From assembly GCA_030849075.1 (NCBI GenBank), contig JASAOO010003312.1:1-39325 (forward strand): 39,325 nucleotides of DNA. Direction: 5' to 3'. Source of the stretch: Zelonia costaricensis. Taxonomy: Eukaryota > Euglenozoa > Kinetoplastea > Trypanosomatida > Trypanosomatidae. Positions 8,652-19,500 of this stretch are shown here, piece after piece. Position numbers and translations under genes: made by a program. Below the pieces are notes generated by a model, which was not told the DNA's origin, searched no databases, and worked only from the letters and a program-made list of their open reading frames with translations. Each line of letters begins with the position of its first letter. The first letter of the stretch is position 1.

Positions 8652-9874
8652 GATGGGCTGAACGGACACTCACAGGGACGGAATAGAGGTAGGGGAGGGA
8701 TGTGGGAAGAGTGGGTGAGTGCGCAGGATATAAGCTGCGACGCGAAAAAAAAAAAAAAGGATGTTGATGCGTGAGCGCAGGACAGTCGCGGGAACACTTC
8801 AACTGCAAAGGCGCTTGTAGAGATGGCAAAGAGGCGCAGAGGAAGATTCCCTTGTTTTCCTGTAAGTGGAAGAGAGGGAGCGGAGAGAGGAGGAAGAGAA
8901 GGAAGCGCGGGGTTGGAAACCTATGACGCTGTCATACAAGCGATGTAACTCACAGATGGAAGCACACGCAAGATGAGAAACGTGTTTTGCCGAGAGTGTG
9001 CGTGTTGTCGAGCGCCATCGAAAGAGGATAGGGCCAGCAAAGGGGGGGGGGTGGAGGAGGGCAAGGAGGCAGCCCTCTTCCGTCTCGTATACGCGATCAG
9101 GCGCGGGCGCTAAGGCGGTCCGCTTCACCGCGGCAAAGTGCGCTCGATGGTGGGACCTCTGCTGTGCCCTCGTGGTGTCTGTCTGTGTGTGAGTCGGTGT
9201 CCAAGGGGAATGCGGTCGCAGAGGAAGAGGATATAGCAAAAAAAAAAGGAAAGAAAAAAAGGGTGAGAGTGAAACACAAAAGAAAAAAGCGCTCGAAAAG
9301 AGATCGGCACAGTCACTTCGCGAGTTTTGGTGCAAAGGGGTCCGCTTCACACCCCCACCGCCTACATCACTGTCTTTGGCCCCTCATCTGCACCCCTGTC
9401 CCGTTCCCTCTGGCTGCTTGAGGAGGAGGTCAAGAGGGGGGGGGGTCTCAACGACGAGAAGACAAAGGAGTGATCGGGGGGTGGGGTGGGGGGACTGAAG
9501 GGCTGCCCTGGAGATCCTACCGAACAACGCGCAGGAGCAGCCAGCGGCCTCCCCTCCCCTCCATCGTTCACAGTGCTCGCCGGCAACAGAACGCCAACAA
9601 CGACAACAGCGAAAAGCAACAACGAAAAGATGACATCTGGCATCTCTGCATGCCGAAGACGCGGTGCGCGCGGAAACAACAACACCAACACGAAAAGAAA
9701 GAGCGGGCGGGCCGATGGAGATCGCGCATGACCGAGCGCTGGCAGCGGCCAGGCGAGAGAAGCGGTTCACAAGGGGAACCGCAGGCGCCGCTGGCACTTG
9801 CGCCCGCAACACCTTCACAGATCCAGAGGGAAGCACTGACGCCACCTGGTCCTCTTCCGCCTCGTGGTTGCGTA
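8652..9874. other. Intergenic spacer
   Basis: No gene is seen. It holds the YKT6 leader (8652-8734) and the 3' UTR of the 764-aa gene. The plus strand is purine-rich with an A14 run (8745-8758), several A-runs around 9238-9260, and a G-run near 9438-9446. Confidence 0.6.
8735..8760 (-). promoter_or_regulatory. Candidate trans-splice acceptor for YKT6
   Basis: On the minus strand CC followed by T14 and CGCGTCGC leads to an AG at 8736-8735. The leader would be 83 nt and its first ATG is the YKT6 start at 8651. Confidence 0.55.
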
Positions 9875-12169
9875 TTACACCGTGTACGTTGCCCGCGTGG
9901 CGCCGTAGCCGAGACTGCGTGCGCGTGCCTGCTCCATTGTGAGCAGCTCCACCTGCTTCTTAAGAATGTCCAGCTCGCTCGGCACGGCGACCTCGGCGTA
10001 GCGCAGCGGCCCGTCTGTGTGCAACCAGTACGCCGAAACCGGCGACGTCACGCGCGGGGCGGTGTTGGCTGCTGCAGCGGCGAGCGGGGAGGACGACGAC
10101 AGCGGCTGGCCCAGCTGCTGCGAGATGGTGCGCAGCTGCCGCTGCTCCTCCACCTCGAGCTGGTCGATCTGCGCACAGAGAAAGGCGCGGTACTTGAGCG
10201 CCTCTTCCAGGGCCTCCCGGGCGGCGGCGGCGGCGCGCTCGGCCATGCGGTCGGTGCGGTTCAGCAGCACCATCTGGCTGCGGTACTCGCATTCGCGGGT
10301 GAGAGTGCGCACCTCGTGCTGCAGCCGCTCGAGCCGCAGCTCCTCACGCAGGCGCAGCATCGCAAACTCTTCCCGCACACGAGCGTGCTCCTCGCACTCC
10401 GCGCGGTGCAGTGCTGTGGGGCTCGCCCCCAGAGCGGGCAAGCGGTTCAACCGGCTCGAGCTCGCACCACCGGCGGCGCCAATGTTGCTGTCGCACGACG
10501 CGTGCACCGGCGAGCGCGGCTTGCCGTCGTGCTGGGCAATGCTCACCCGCTTTGCCGACGCGTTGGCACCGCCGAAGGCGGAGAGCTCGTCTGGTAGCGG
10601 GGGCAAAGCCGCCGGCTCACGCGACGCCCGCGCAGCGCCGGTGGTGACGCTGCGGCGGAGGCTGCTGGAGCGCGACACCACCGCATTCTGCAAGGTCCGC
10701 GCGCGTGGGTTGTCGCTCCGCTCGGAGCGGCGGCGGGCGAGCTGGGCCGACGCGGCGGCGGTGCCGTCGAAGAGGCTGCCGAGGGAGCCCTTGCGCTGCA
10801 GCGGGACCACAGAGGTGGAGCCGCCGGCGCTGGCGGCCTCGACCACCTCCTCGACGGCGGAGTCGCTGTCGTCGCCCAACTCCCGCGAGGTGCAGCTGTC
10901 CGCCTCGAAGAGATCCTCCTCCTCGTCGCCGTAGCGCAGGTGGCGCGTCGAGGAGTGCGCCGACTGGGCGGCACTGGAGCGGGCGCGGCTGCCGATGTGG
11001 TAGAAGAGGTAGCTGATCGCGTCTGTCGGCTTCTTCGCGAAGAGGGCGGGCAGCAGGTTGGCCGCCACGACGTACCCCGGCGACGAGGCCGGGATGTCCT
11101 TGAGCAGCGCCATCTGCGTCGGGTCCTCGGGCCGCACGACGGGGTAGCCATCGGCCGAGAAGGCGACCGTGTGCGTCGCCTCCTCGCCGAAGTTCCGCGC
11201 CTCCAGGCGGGCCCACAGGAAGTCCTCCGGGTCATCGGGCTGGGTGCTGATGAGCACCGCAGCCAGACGCGTCAGCACCGCCCGGCCCACCTCCATCGGC
11301 AGCGCGTGGCTCGCGAGGCGCTCCACGACGGTGCCACCGTGTGGGGTGAAAACGGCTGTCAGACTCCCGTCCTCGTCCCGCAGCTGGGCTGCCTGCGTGC
11401 CGGCAGCCGCTGCCGTGTCGGGGCCCACCGCTGCCGCGTCGTCCTCCGGCGCCGACTTCTGCGTCCCGCTCTGCGGTGCGCGTGTCGTGTTGGTGGTGGA
11501 GAGCAACCGGGCATTGAGGTGGTCGACGATGCACTGCTCCGGGTCCTTGGGTCGGTGCTCCAGCACAAGGCTTGCCAGCTGCAGCATCAGCGAGCGGAAG
11601 CGTTCGCCCGACTCGGGTGGGGCGAAGGAGGTGGAGGCGTTGGCACTCAACGACGCGGCCGTGGCCGCTGCCGCTGCCCCCACGACGCCTGATATGGCGC
11701 TGGAGTTTGCGCTGGCGCTCGTCGCATCCAGTGAGGTGCGTGCCGTCATCGCGAAGGAGGTCGCGCTGCTGCTGTTCATGATCCCCGTGGCATCCGCAAG
11801 GCCGGCGCCGACGTCGGCGAGGATGTTGGACACCTCTCCCGCAGCCGTCTGCAGCACAGCCACCGGCGTCGACGTGGGACCGACGGCGGCGTTGATGGTC
11901 GTGACGCTGCCGTCGTGCTCGATGACCTCCGCTTGCGGGTTCAGCTGTACGTGCGCGTCGCTGTGCGAGCTTTGCAACTCCGATGCGCGACGCATGGAGG
12001 ACGCGAAAAACAGCGGGCTGCCAGTTGTTGGGGACGTCTTGAGCGCGGAGCGGGTGCTGGACCAGCAATCCGACGCGGAGTTGGCCGTGGCCGTCGTGAC
12101 CGTGTCGTCAAACCGCAGCTTCTTCACCCCAGGTGACTGCTGCGGTGCGGTGGCCTCGCTCGTGGACAT
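9875..12169 (-). CDS. 764-aa protein with three RIIa/DPY30-like repeats and a coiled coil
   Basis: The first 185 residues are Ser/Thr/Ala-rich and disordered. Three segments then share the pattern hydrophobic-xx-hydrophobic ... (R/Q/K)PxDPxxxhhxxL, typical of RIIa/DPY30 dimerisation-docking helices: about 190-222 (LASLVLEHRPKDPEQCIVDHL), 295-327 (LAAVLISTQPDDPEDFLWARL) and 366-395 (LLPALFAKKPTDAISYLFYHI). Residues 400-580 are disordered, with acidic and Arg/Ser patches. Residues about 590-690 form a charged coiled coil (REEFAMLRLREELRLERLQH and onward), and a shorter helix lies at 730-752. RIIa/DPY30 modules bind amphipathic helices and are common in axonemal and kinase-anchoring proteins, so a flagellar or scaffold role is a reasonable inference. 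The start at 12169 is the first ATG after a strong acceptor at 12282-12281. The upstream in-frame extension to 12340 would be spliced off. Confidence 0.8.
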   Translation of the reverse strand: MSTSEATAPQQSPGVKKLRFDDTVTTATANSASDCWSSTRSALKTSPTTGSPLFFASSMRRASELQSSHSDAHVQLNPQAEVIEHDGSVTTINAAVGPTSTPVAVLQTAAGEVSNILADVGAGLADATGIMNSSSATSFAMTARTSLDATSASANSSAISGVVGAAAAATAASLSANASTSFAPPESGERFRSLMLQLASLVLEHRPKDPEQCIVDHLNARLLSTTNTTRAPQSGTQKSAPEDDAAAVGPDTAAAAGTQAAQLRDEDGSLTAVFTPHGGTVVERLASHALPMEVGRAVLTRLAAVLISTQPDDPEDFLWARLEARNFGEEATHTVAFSADGYPVVRPEDPTQMALLKDIPASSPGYVVAANLLPALFAKKPTDAISYLFYHIGSRARSSAAQSAHSSTRHLRYGDEEEDLFEADSCTSRELGDDSDSAVEEVVEAASAGGSTSVVPLQRKGSLGSLFDGTAAASAQLARRRSERSDNPRARTLQNAVVSRSSSLRRSVTTGAARASREPAALPPLPDELSAFGGANASAKRVSIAQHDGKPRSPVHASCDSNIGAAGGASSSRLNRLPALGASPTALHRAECEEHARVREEFAMLRLREELRLERLQHEVRTLTRECEYRSQMVLLNRTDRMAERAAAAAREALEEALKYRAFLCAQIDQLEVEEQRQLRTISQQLGQPLSSSSPLAAAAANTAPRVTSPVSAYWLHTDGPLRYAEVAVPSELDILKKQVELLTMEQARARSLGYGATRATYTV

Positions 12170-12280
12170 CAGGTGGCACGTGTGCTGGCAAAGAGAAGCA
12201 ACAGTAAAACAACAACGAGGCGAAGCGAAGCGGAATTCGGCTTGTGGTGACGAACCGGGCTCGTCGGTGTTTTGCCTTCC

Positions 12281-12310
12281 CTGGAAAGACAAAAAAAGGA
12301 AAGAAGACAG
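12281..12310 (-). promoter_or_regulatory. Strong candidate trans-splice acceptor for the 764-aa gene
   Basis: On the minus strand TCTTCTTTCCTTTTTTTGTC followed by TTTCC leads to an AG at 12282-12281. The 111-nt leader contains no ATG before 12169. This is one of the clearest tract/AG arrangements in the window. Confidence 0.55.
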
Positions 12311-12844
12311 ATGGTCGTCTTGTGGTCGTGTTGGCACCAATGGACGTGGGGTGGGGGTCTCGGCTCACGAACGCGTGCAATGGGAGCGGAGGAAGGGGGA
12401 GGGGAGAAGCAAAGAACGCTTCTCTTGCGCGTGTATGCCGGAGAGAGAGCGAGTAGCTTGTACAGCCGTCTGGAGGAGGGGAGTGGGGTAGAGTGAGGTC
12501 TGGGAGGCGGAAGCGCGTGGGAGAGGGCGGCGAGTGTCGAGGTATAAATGGCAGGGAGTGTATGGAAGGGGGGGGGGCGTGCGGCGGGGGGAAGTGGAAA
12601 CAAGGTCCAGGGCGGCAACACCTAAATGAAGGAAAGAGGAAGCTGAAACTCAACGAGCGGTCTGACGGCGAGGGAAAAAAAGGGGAGTTGGAGCGAGTCG
12701 ATCGGCGAGGCAGTACGCGGGGCAGGGACCAGGGCGGCAGTACACGGAGATGGCTGAGCAGCTGAAATACAACGAAAAAGGAAACGTCGGCAATCCAGAG
12801 AATCGGCTGGCGTCACGCGTTCGCTTTTTCCGTGTCACACATAG

Positions 12845-12860
12845 ACACACACACACACAC
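12845..12860. repeat. CA dinucleotide microsatellite
   Basis: Eight AC units on the plus strand in the spacer upstream of the 764-aa gene. Confidence 0.9.
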
Positions 12861-13550
12861 GCAAACACAAAATGCCACTGGGGCGGCGGCGCGACTCTAT
12901 CGAGGCCTCTGCGTTGCAGCCCGAGGCCCCCTTACCATGTACGGTTTGCAGACGGGCTGTTTCTCGGCAACTGGCGTGTCTGTGGGCGCCAAGGCGGCTG
13001 CGCAAGTGCTGAGGAGGTGAAGGGGGGAGAGAAGGGCACACGAGAAAAAAAAAAAATTGACGTGTCACCCGCGGATGTGGGCTGACAGACAAGAGGAAGT
13101 GTGACGCTGAGCAGCTTTCGGCTAAAGGGGAGGGGGGATGTGGAGGAAAGGCAGCGAACTGACGGATGTTCGTTCTGTATGTGCTCTCGTTTCTTCTGTG
13201 ACGGATGGAAAGTGTCGATGGGGAGTATCGAGCGGTCGCGGTAGGGAAGAGGAGGGGAGGGAGGAGAAGCTTGGAGGAAGGTGAGGACGGAGGGAGAGAG
13301 AGAGGGAAGAGGAAGACCGACACGCTCGTGTCGTTGCGATCCAAGTTGCAGCCAGTGCACAGAGGCAGAGGCAATGAGGCCTGGGCTTCGCGCACGCGCG
13401 AGCTGACAATGTACGTTGGTTTTTCTTCCCTCAGTTTAATGGCGCAAAGATTCTTGTATCGTTCTTCCTTCGCTTCCCCTTCTCCGGTTTGGTGACGTCT
13501 AGCGCGTGGTTGGATGCGGTGAGGGCGGCGGGGCTTGCGACGGCCACGGT

Positions 13551-16500
13551 CTAGTCAGGCCGCTCATACACTTGCCGCGGCTCCTCGTCGTCCTCGTCGT
13601 CGGCAGAGGAGTCGCCTGGGGTGAGCACGGCGTTCATGGCCAGGCGCAGTGCTTGTCGCGATGAGCCGGCCACCGCGCTGGCCGAGTCTAAGGTGGGCGT
13701 GGTGAAGAGAATCTGCCCGCGACCGCGCAGCACCTGCGTCGTGTCATCGACTGTGGTGGGGCCTGTGGGAAAGAGCGAGGCCGGAGAGGCGTACGGGAGT
13801 GCGGCGCTGCTCGTGAGCACCGAGGTGGTCAAGATGGACTGCAGCGTCATCGGCAGTGCGGCGGTCTGCGCCTGCGTCGGGCTGCCGCCGTCTGCCACGG
13901 CGCCACCGCCAATCGCTACGGGAGGCAGAAGAACGGCCAGTGACGGGGCGACGCGCGACGGCGGCGACAACTGCGGCGCCACCGGAATCGCCGGCTCCGT
14001 TGCCACCCGTGACTGCCCCGCCGCCGCTGCGTCGCCGTCCTGTGGCCTCAGCGACGTGCGGTACGAGCCCTCAGCGAGGACCCGCGACCCGTAGGCCGCC
14101 GCGCCGGCACTGCCACCTTTGGACAACGGCGGCACCGGGCAGCGCGGGCGGGACCCCGGCGTCCCCTGGAGCGGCGGCGTGGGGGAGCCGGCGCTCGGCG
14201 CGACTTCTGCGCTGCCGTCGCTGCCCATGGTGCTGGCCGCGCCTCTGCCGCCCGCTGCCGCTGTCGCTGCTGCTGTCGCTGCTGCTGCTCCTGCTGTGGT
14301 GGTCGCCATCGCCATCACCCGCGCCATGCTGTTGCGCTGCGTGAGCGCCACCATCGCGTGTGGCGCGATGTGCCAGTCCCGCACGTACCGCTGCCGTGCC
14401 GCCGCGTGGCTGCGCTGCGGCTCCGTGACGCGCGGCACCGGGGCATCGGATGAGGCAAACGGCACGACCGCCGCGTCCTTGTCAAGGGGGTTGAAAGACG
14501 GTAGGAGGAGGAGCTGCCGCGTCACGGCCCTCGATGCCGCACGGTGCGCCGGCGTTGCAGCGGCGGCCATCGCCGTCTTCGCGGTGCGGCGGCGCACCGC
14601 GTCCGCCCCACCGCACGCCGTCACGCCATTCTTGTCCAGAGTCGCCACCACCGCCGTGCGCAGCACACCGGCAACCCACACAACACCAGCCGAGCCGGTG
14701 TCCGGCGGCAGCGCGTCGCCGTCGCTCGTCCCCAGCACTGCGGCGGCCGCCGTGTGCGGTGCCCCTGCCGTCTTGCGTGCCGCCGCCGCCACTGCTGCGT
14801 CGCGGCGCCACCGTAGTGCCGGCAGACACAGGCGAAGCCCCACCCAGGCGGCGAGGAGGAGCAGGACGAGGCCGAGCACGACGACGAACACCACGAGCCA
14901 CGAGGTCCTCACGGTGCCGGGCCCGACGCCGGTGGAGAAGGCTCGCAGAATGGCCTCCAGTCGCGCCAGCTCCGCTGGAAGGAGCACCGGCATCGTGAGC
15001 ACCACCGAGAAGTGCACGCCACCTACGACAAGCGTGGCACCAGTGGTTAAGGAGCTGGCAGAGATGGGGGCCAAGAGGTCCTCTCCCGAATCCGCCATTT
15101 CACGCGCCAGCCGCGTACCCGAGGCCGGGCCGGGACGCTGGCGTGCCGTCACGCGCAGCAAGCGCTCCCGCAGCTCGTCCCGCGCCGCGGCCAGTGGCGC
15201 GGCAGCCGGAGCTGCGACGAAGGAGTTGAAGAAGGTGGAGTTGCGGTCGACCACGCTGAGGAACTCGTGAATGGCGTCGGTGGCGGCGGTGGCGTTGTAC
15301 CTGAACGAGTCAACTGCTTCCACCTTGAGTACTATCCACGTCCCCTCGCCAAGAACTGCGTCTGGGTAAAGGTCCATGACCTTCACAAGCAGCCGCTCCT
15401 CGAACCAGGTCATGTTCACAGTGGGGTACAGGTCAGCAGGCAAGATGCTGGTCATGTCCACCGTGAGCCCGCGCCGCAGAAGCCCTTGCTTGACGAGGTT
15501 GAGGTCTTGCGGAGCATAGAGCATGATCATTCCATACACGAGCTGGTGTACGCGCAGGCGGGCACCGCAGTGCAGATGCAGCAACACAAACGACGCTGTG
15601 TTGCCCGTGATGTTGCTCTGGTTGGAGTAGTGGGCCCACTGCGCCGCGTTCTCGGCGACGCCGGGCTCGTCTTCGAAAGGGAAGATAGGCTTATAGGCCA
15701 ACTTCGCCGATGCTTTTACGACGGTGAAGGCGGTCAGGGTACTCGCCACGGGAATCAGCACGCGACTGTGGACGGACCAGACACGCACGGTAGCCTCGTT
15801 GTCCAGCAGCGGCAGTGCAACGAGCACATCTCTTGTTGCGTCGACTGCCGCGTCGCCGCACGCCGCGAGCTGCACCTCCATCGCCTGCGGATAGGCCTCT
15901 GCCGCCGGCTGCAGTACGACAAACCGAAATGGCACTGGAAAGGCCAGCACCGTCGCAGCGGAGTCGCCTGCGCTGCCGGGCTGCTCCGTATCGCGCGCTC
16001 GCAGCACCGACATGGCTGTTGGCGTGTAGTAGTTTTGGTACTGTGCCGCATCGGCGCTGAAGGCTTCGGCCAGGAGCATGGAGAGGCGCCCTACCAGGGA
16101 CTGCAGCCCCGCCCGCGCGTCAAGGCTGCGGAAGCGCACCTGCACAAAGGTGATGTCTTGGCCGCACACGAACATCTCCCCACCTGTCGTGGTGTCGGGA
16201 GTGCAAAGGGTGCTGAGGAGAGTCGTCACGGAGTTGTTTGACCACGCGCTGCGGGCGATGTAGTTGCGTCCGCCTTCCCTCTTGGTGTAGGCGGTGCCAT
16301 CGCTGTCGTACACGACGGTGTCGCCGTAGGGGTTTTCGCGGCCAGCCTGCACCACCTCCTCCGTCGGTGTTGCCGTGCCGTCGTTGCCGGAGCCCGGCGA
16401 CGCCGTCCGCACCTCGGCGGGGTATGCGACGGCATCGCTGTCGACACTGCCGTGCGCTGGCGGCTTCAGCGTGTGCGGGCGCAGGCGGAGGACCGAGGCG

Positions 16501-19500
16501 GCAGTGCCGGTCACCGGAAGAAACGCGGAGACGTTCGCCCCCTGTGGCGCGATGGTCGGCTTCGCTAGCGACGACGCACTGGACGAGGCGTACGCGATGG
16601 CTGACAGCACAACAGCACCGAGGGAGGCGCTGCCGCGGAGACCGGGGCCGCCGGTCCCCATCACGGCGGCGCTGCGCAGCGGCGACCCCTTCGCACCCAC
16701 TGCGTCCCAGCACGCGGTGCTCGTACACGCGGCCAAATCGCCGACGGCGCCGAACAAAACCCTCGTGAGATAGAGCCTGGTCTGTGTGTGCGACTCCACC
16801 ATCGACGCGCTCAGCGACGTGATCGGGGCGTCGCGGGGGTAGGAGAGCGGCCTGTACGCGTACGACGGCATCACTAGCACCGCCGTGTAGTGGTACGTCT
16901 CATCCACGAACGTCAGGGGCCCGCACCCGTACGGCGTCCAGCGCGACTTGGCATAGGCGCTGTACTGGCACACATCCCACTCGCGCACCGACGCCGCAGC
17001 CACCGCAGGCGGCACGTGAAGCCCGACGGAAGTGCCGCTGTACGTCGTCGAGCCGCAGCTGCAGCCAGGGAAGGTGGCAATGTAGCTGTCCAAGATGCTG
17101 CTGCGGCCCACTGATGTGGCGGGATTAACGGCAAGGGCGACGCCGATCGGGTTTGCAAAAATGTCGCTGGCCGTTATGCTGACGTTGGAGTGGCCGCTGC
17201 TGTAGATGCCGATGTAGCGGTTGCCGTAGATGGTCCACTGGGAGAACTGCGTGATGGCGTTCAGCTCGTTGGTGGACGGTACGACAAGGGTGAACGCTGA
17301 CAGCGCCTCGCTGAGCGGCGGGCCGCCCCAAGGTGTGCTGTCAAACCACATGGATTGATTAGTCCTGGGCGCGAAGGAGCGCAGCGTGGCGAGGATGTTG
17401 CCGCTGTTTGTCTGTACTTGCGTCCCGGGATCCGGGCTGACCATCCGGTCGAAGAGGAAGAGGCCGATAACGGCGCTGTGGGCGGTGTTGCGCGCCATCC
17501 AGCACGGCCCACCCGGGCCATCCCACGGCACGCAGAAGCCTTCGCTCTCCGAGCCGGCGGCCACGACGTCCTGCACAAACGCCCCCACCGTGACGACCTC
17601 GTTTACCCACAAATCGTGCTCGTCGTCTGCGGCCCTGAAAGGCGACAGCACAAAGGACTGGTTGATCAACACGCTGCACATCGATGTCACCAAGGTGTCC
17701 TCCAACGTGAGCGGCGGCGTCTCGGTGAGGGTGGCTGTGTCGGGGCGTATGAGTTCCGTCTCGTCGGACACGTTGCCGAAGTCGCGGCCGCGAGCGTACG
17801 TCGTGCCAGCAACAACGACGCCAGCCATGAACACGCCGCTTGCGCCGCCGTCGATGCGCACGCCACCGCCGACGCTGTTCCACACGGCGGAGTCGACCAT
17901 GAAGAGATGCGTGTTTTTACGGTCGCTGTAGAGGGCCGTGCCAAAGCTGTTCTCTAGCACCGTCCCGGCCAGCACGGCGTAGCCGGCGGCGTCCCAGTCC
18001 TCTGCTGTCGTGCGAAATTTCGCCAGCACAGGGCCCGCGTCGTAGTCGCCGGCCGAGACGTTCACGTACACAGCTGGCAGGAACGTGAGCGGCGCCGTCG
18101 CCGGCATCACCCCCGCCGACGCGGTACTCTGACCCCGCTTCCCAAAGCGGTGAATGCCCACGCCCGTCGCCTGGAACCGTGGCGGCTGGAAGAGGCCGGC
18201 CGGATTGCGTTGCCGCGTAATGTGCAGCATGCAGCCCGCGTCGCTCAGCGACTTCGCAATCGCACAATCGAGCTCCACCGTCTGGGACAGCTGAATAAGC
18301 TCGCCGTACACGTCCAGCCCTTCCATTCGCGGCGTCGTGTCGTGGGTGTAAACGCCGCCGTGCGGGAAGCGCCAGGCGGACGCCGCCGTGAAGGTTGAGC
18401 TGCCCGCTGCGCCGCCGCTCGACAGCACGGTGTTGGTCTCTGACTGGTTTGCAAAGGCGGTGCCGCTCGTTACGCCGATGCGACTCCCGTTGCGCCACGC
18501 GGCCACACTCGTGTAGGGGCTGGATAGTCCGCTGAGCCACTGCGGCAGGTGTGCGAATGTCGCTGTGGTGCAGTTACTCGCAGCCTTGAAGAGCGCTAGC
18601 CTTGTCTGTGGCGGCGTGTTTGTCACCGCCGCCATAAGCTGTACCTGCTGCAAGCAGTACTCATAGAAAACACTCACGTTTGTCAAGTGCTGCACGGCGG
18701 GCACCACGTGTGTGTCCTGTGGCACGGCCTCAGTGGCTCGCCATGTCGTCGGCCCGGTTGCAACACCCGTCAGCGACACCTCACCCGCGGCGTAGAGAGT
18801 GCCGGGGTGCACGCTCGTGTCGGCGTCCAGCTGGTACGGCGGCGTGGACGCGTGCTTGATGCCCAGCTCGATGCGCAGCACCGGAATCACGTCCTCAGTT
18901 GCCGACACGTTGAGTTTGCCCAGAACCACCAGCGAGGTGACGCGCAGCGTGCAGGCTGCCGGGGTGCCCGCCGTGCTCGCCGCTGTCCAGTCGGCCTTCA
19001 TGGAGGACGTATGTGCCTCACTGGAGGGCGACGCCGCATCGCCACCCACCGTCACAAGCAGCTCGCCGATGACCAGGAGCACTCCGGGCACCGTGGCGTC
19101 GCCGCGCAGGTGCAGGTGCACGCGTGTGCCGAACGGGATCACGAAGGTGGACGGCGTAGCCATCGCTGTCGCATCGCTTGCGAGCCACGGCGCCCACCCG
19201 TCCTCCCAGGCGGCCGACGAGTACCACGACACGAAGGGGGCGTTTGCGGCGACGGTGTGCGCCGACACGAAGGGCTTCAAGTACGGAAAGCGCGGCCCGA
19301 TGCAGCCATCGCCGGCGCGCGTGATCTCGCGGCAGACGCGCACCTCGACAGCCGCCAAGAGCGACGGCGACGCCGACCACGGGCCGCTGCTGCCATTGCG
19401 GTTGAGCGCGCCGATGCAAGGCGGGTTGAGCGCTAGTGTGAGCCACGTAGGCCTTTCCGCATCGGCGAGCAACAACGCGGTCGTGTTGATCTGCGCTGAC

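Larger units (their letters stand above)
12170..13550. other. Intergenic spacer
   Basis: No gene is seen in 1.4 kb. It holds the leader of the 764-aa gene and the 3' UTR of the giant gene. The plus strand is purine-rich (G-run near 12569-12577, A12 near 13046-13057), with a CA microsatellite at 12845-12860. All frames yield low-complexity peptides. Confidence 0.6.

Noticed and set aside
9470..12491. Long plus-strand frames (for example 9470-10597 and 11169-12491)
   Set aside because: They lie antisense to the 764-aa gene and its spacers. Their products are Arg/Ala/Ser/Gly-rich shadows of GC-rich coding sequence, on the strand opposite to all real genes.
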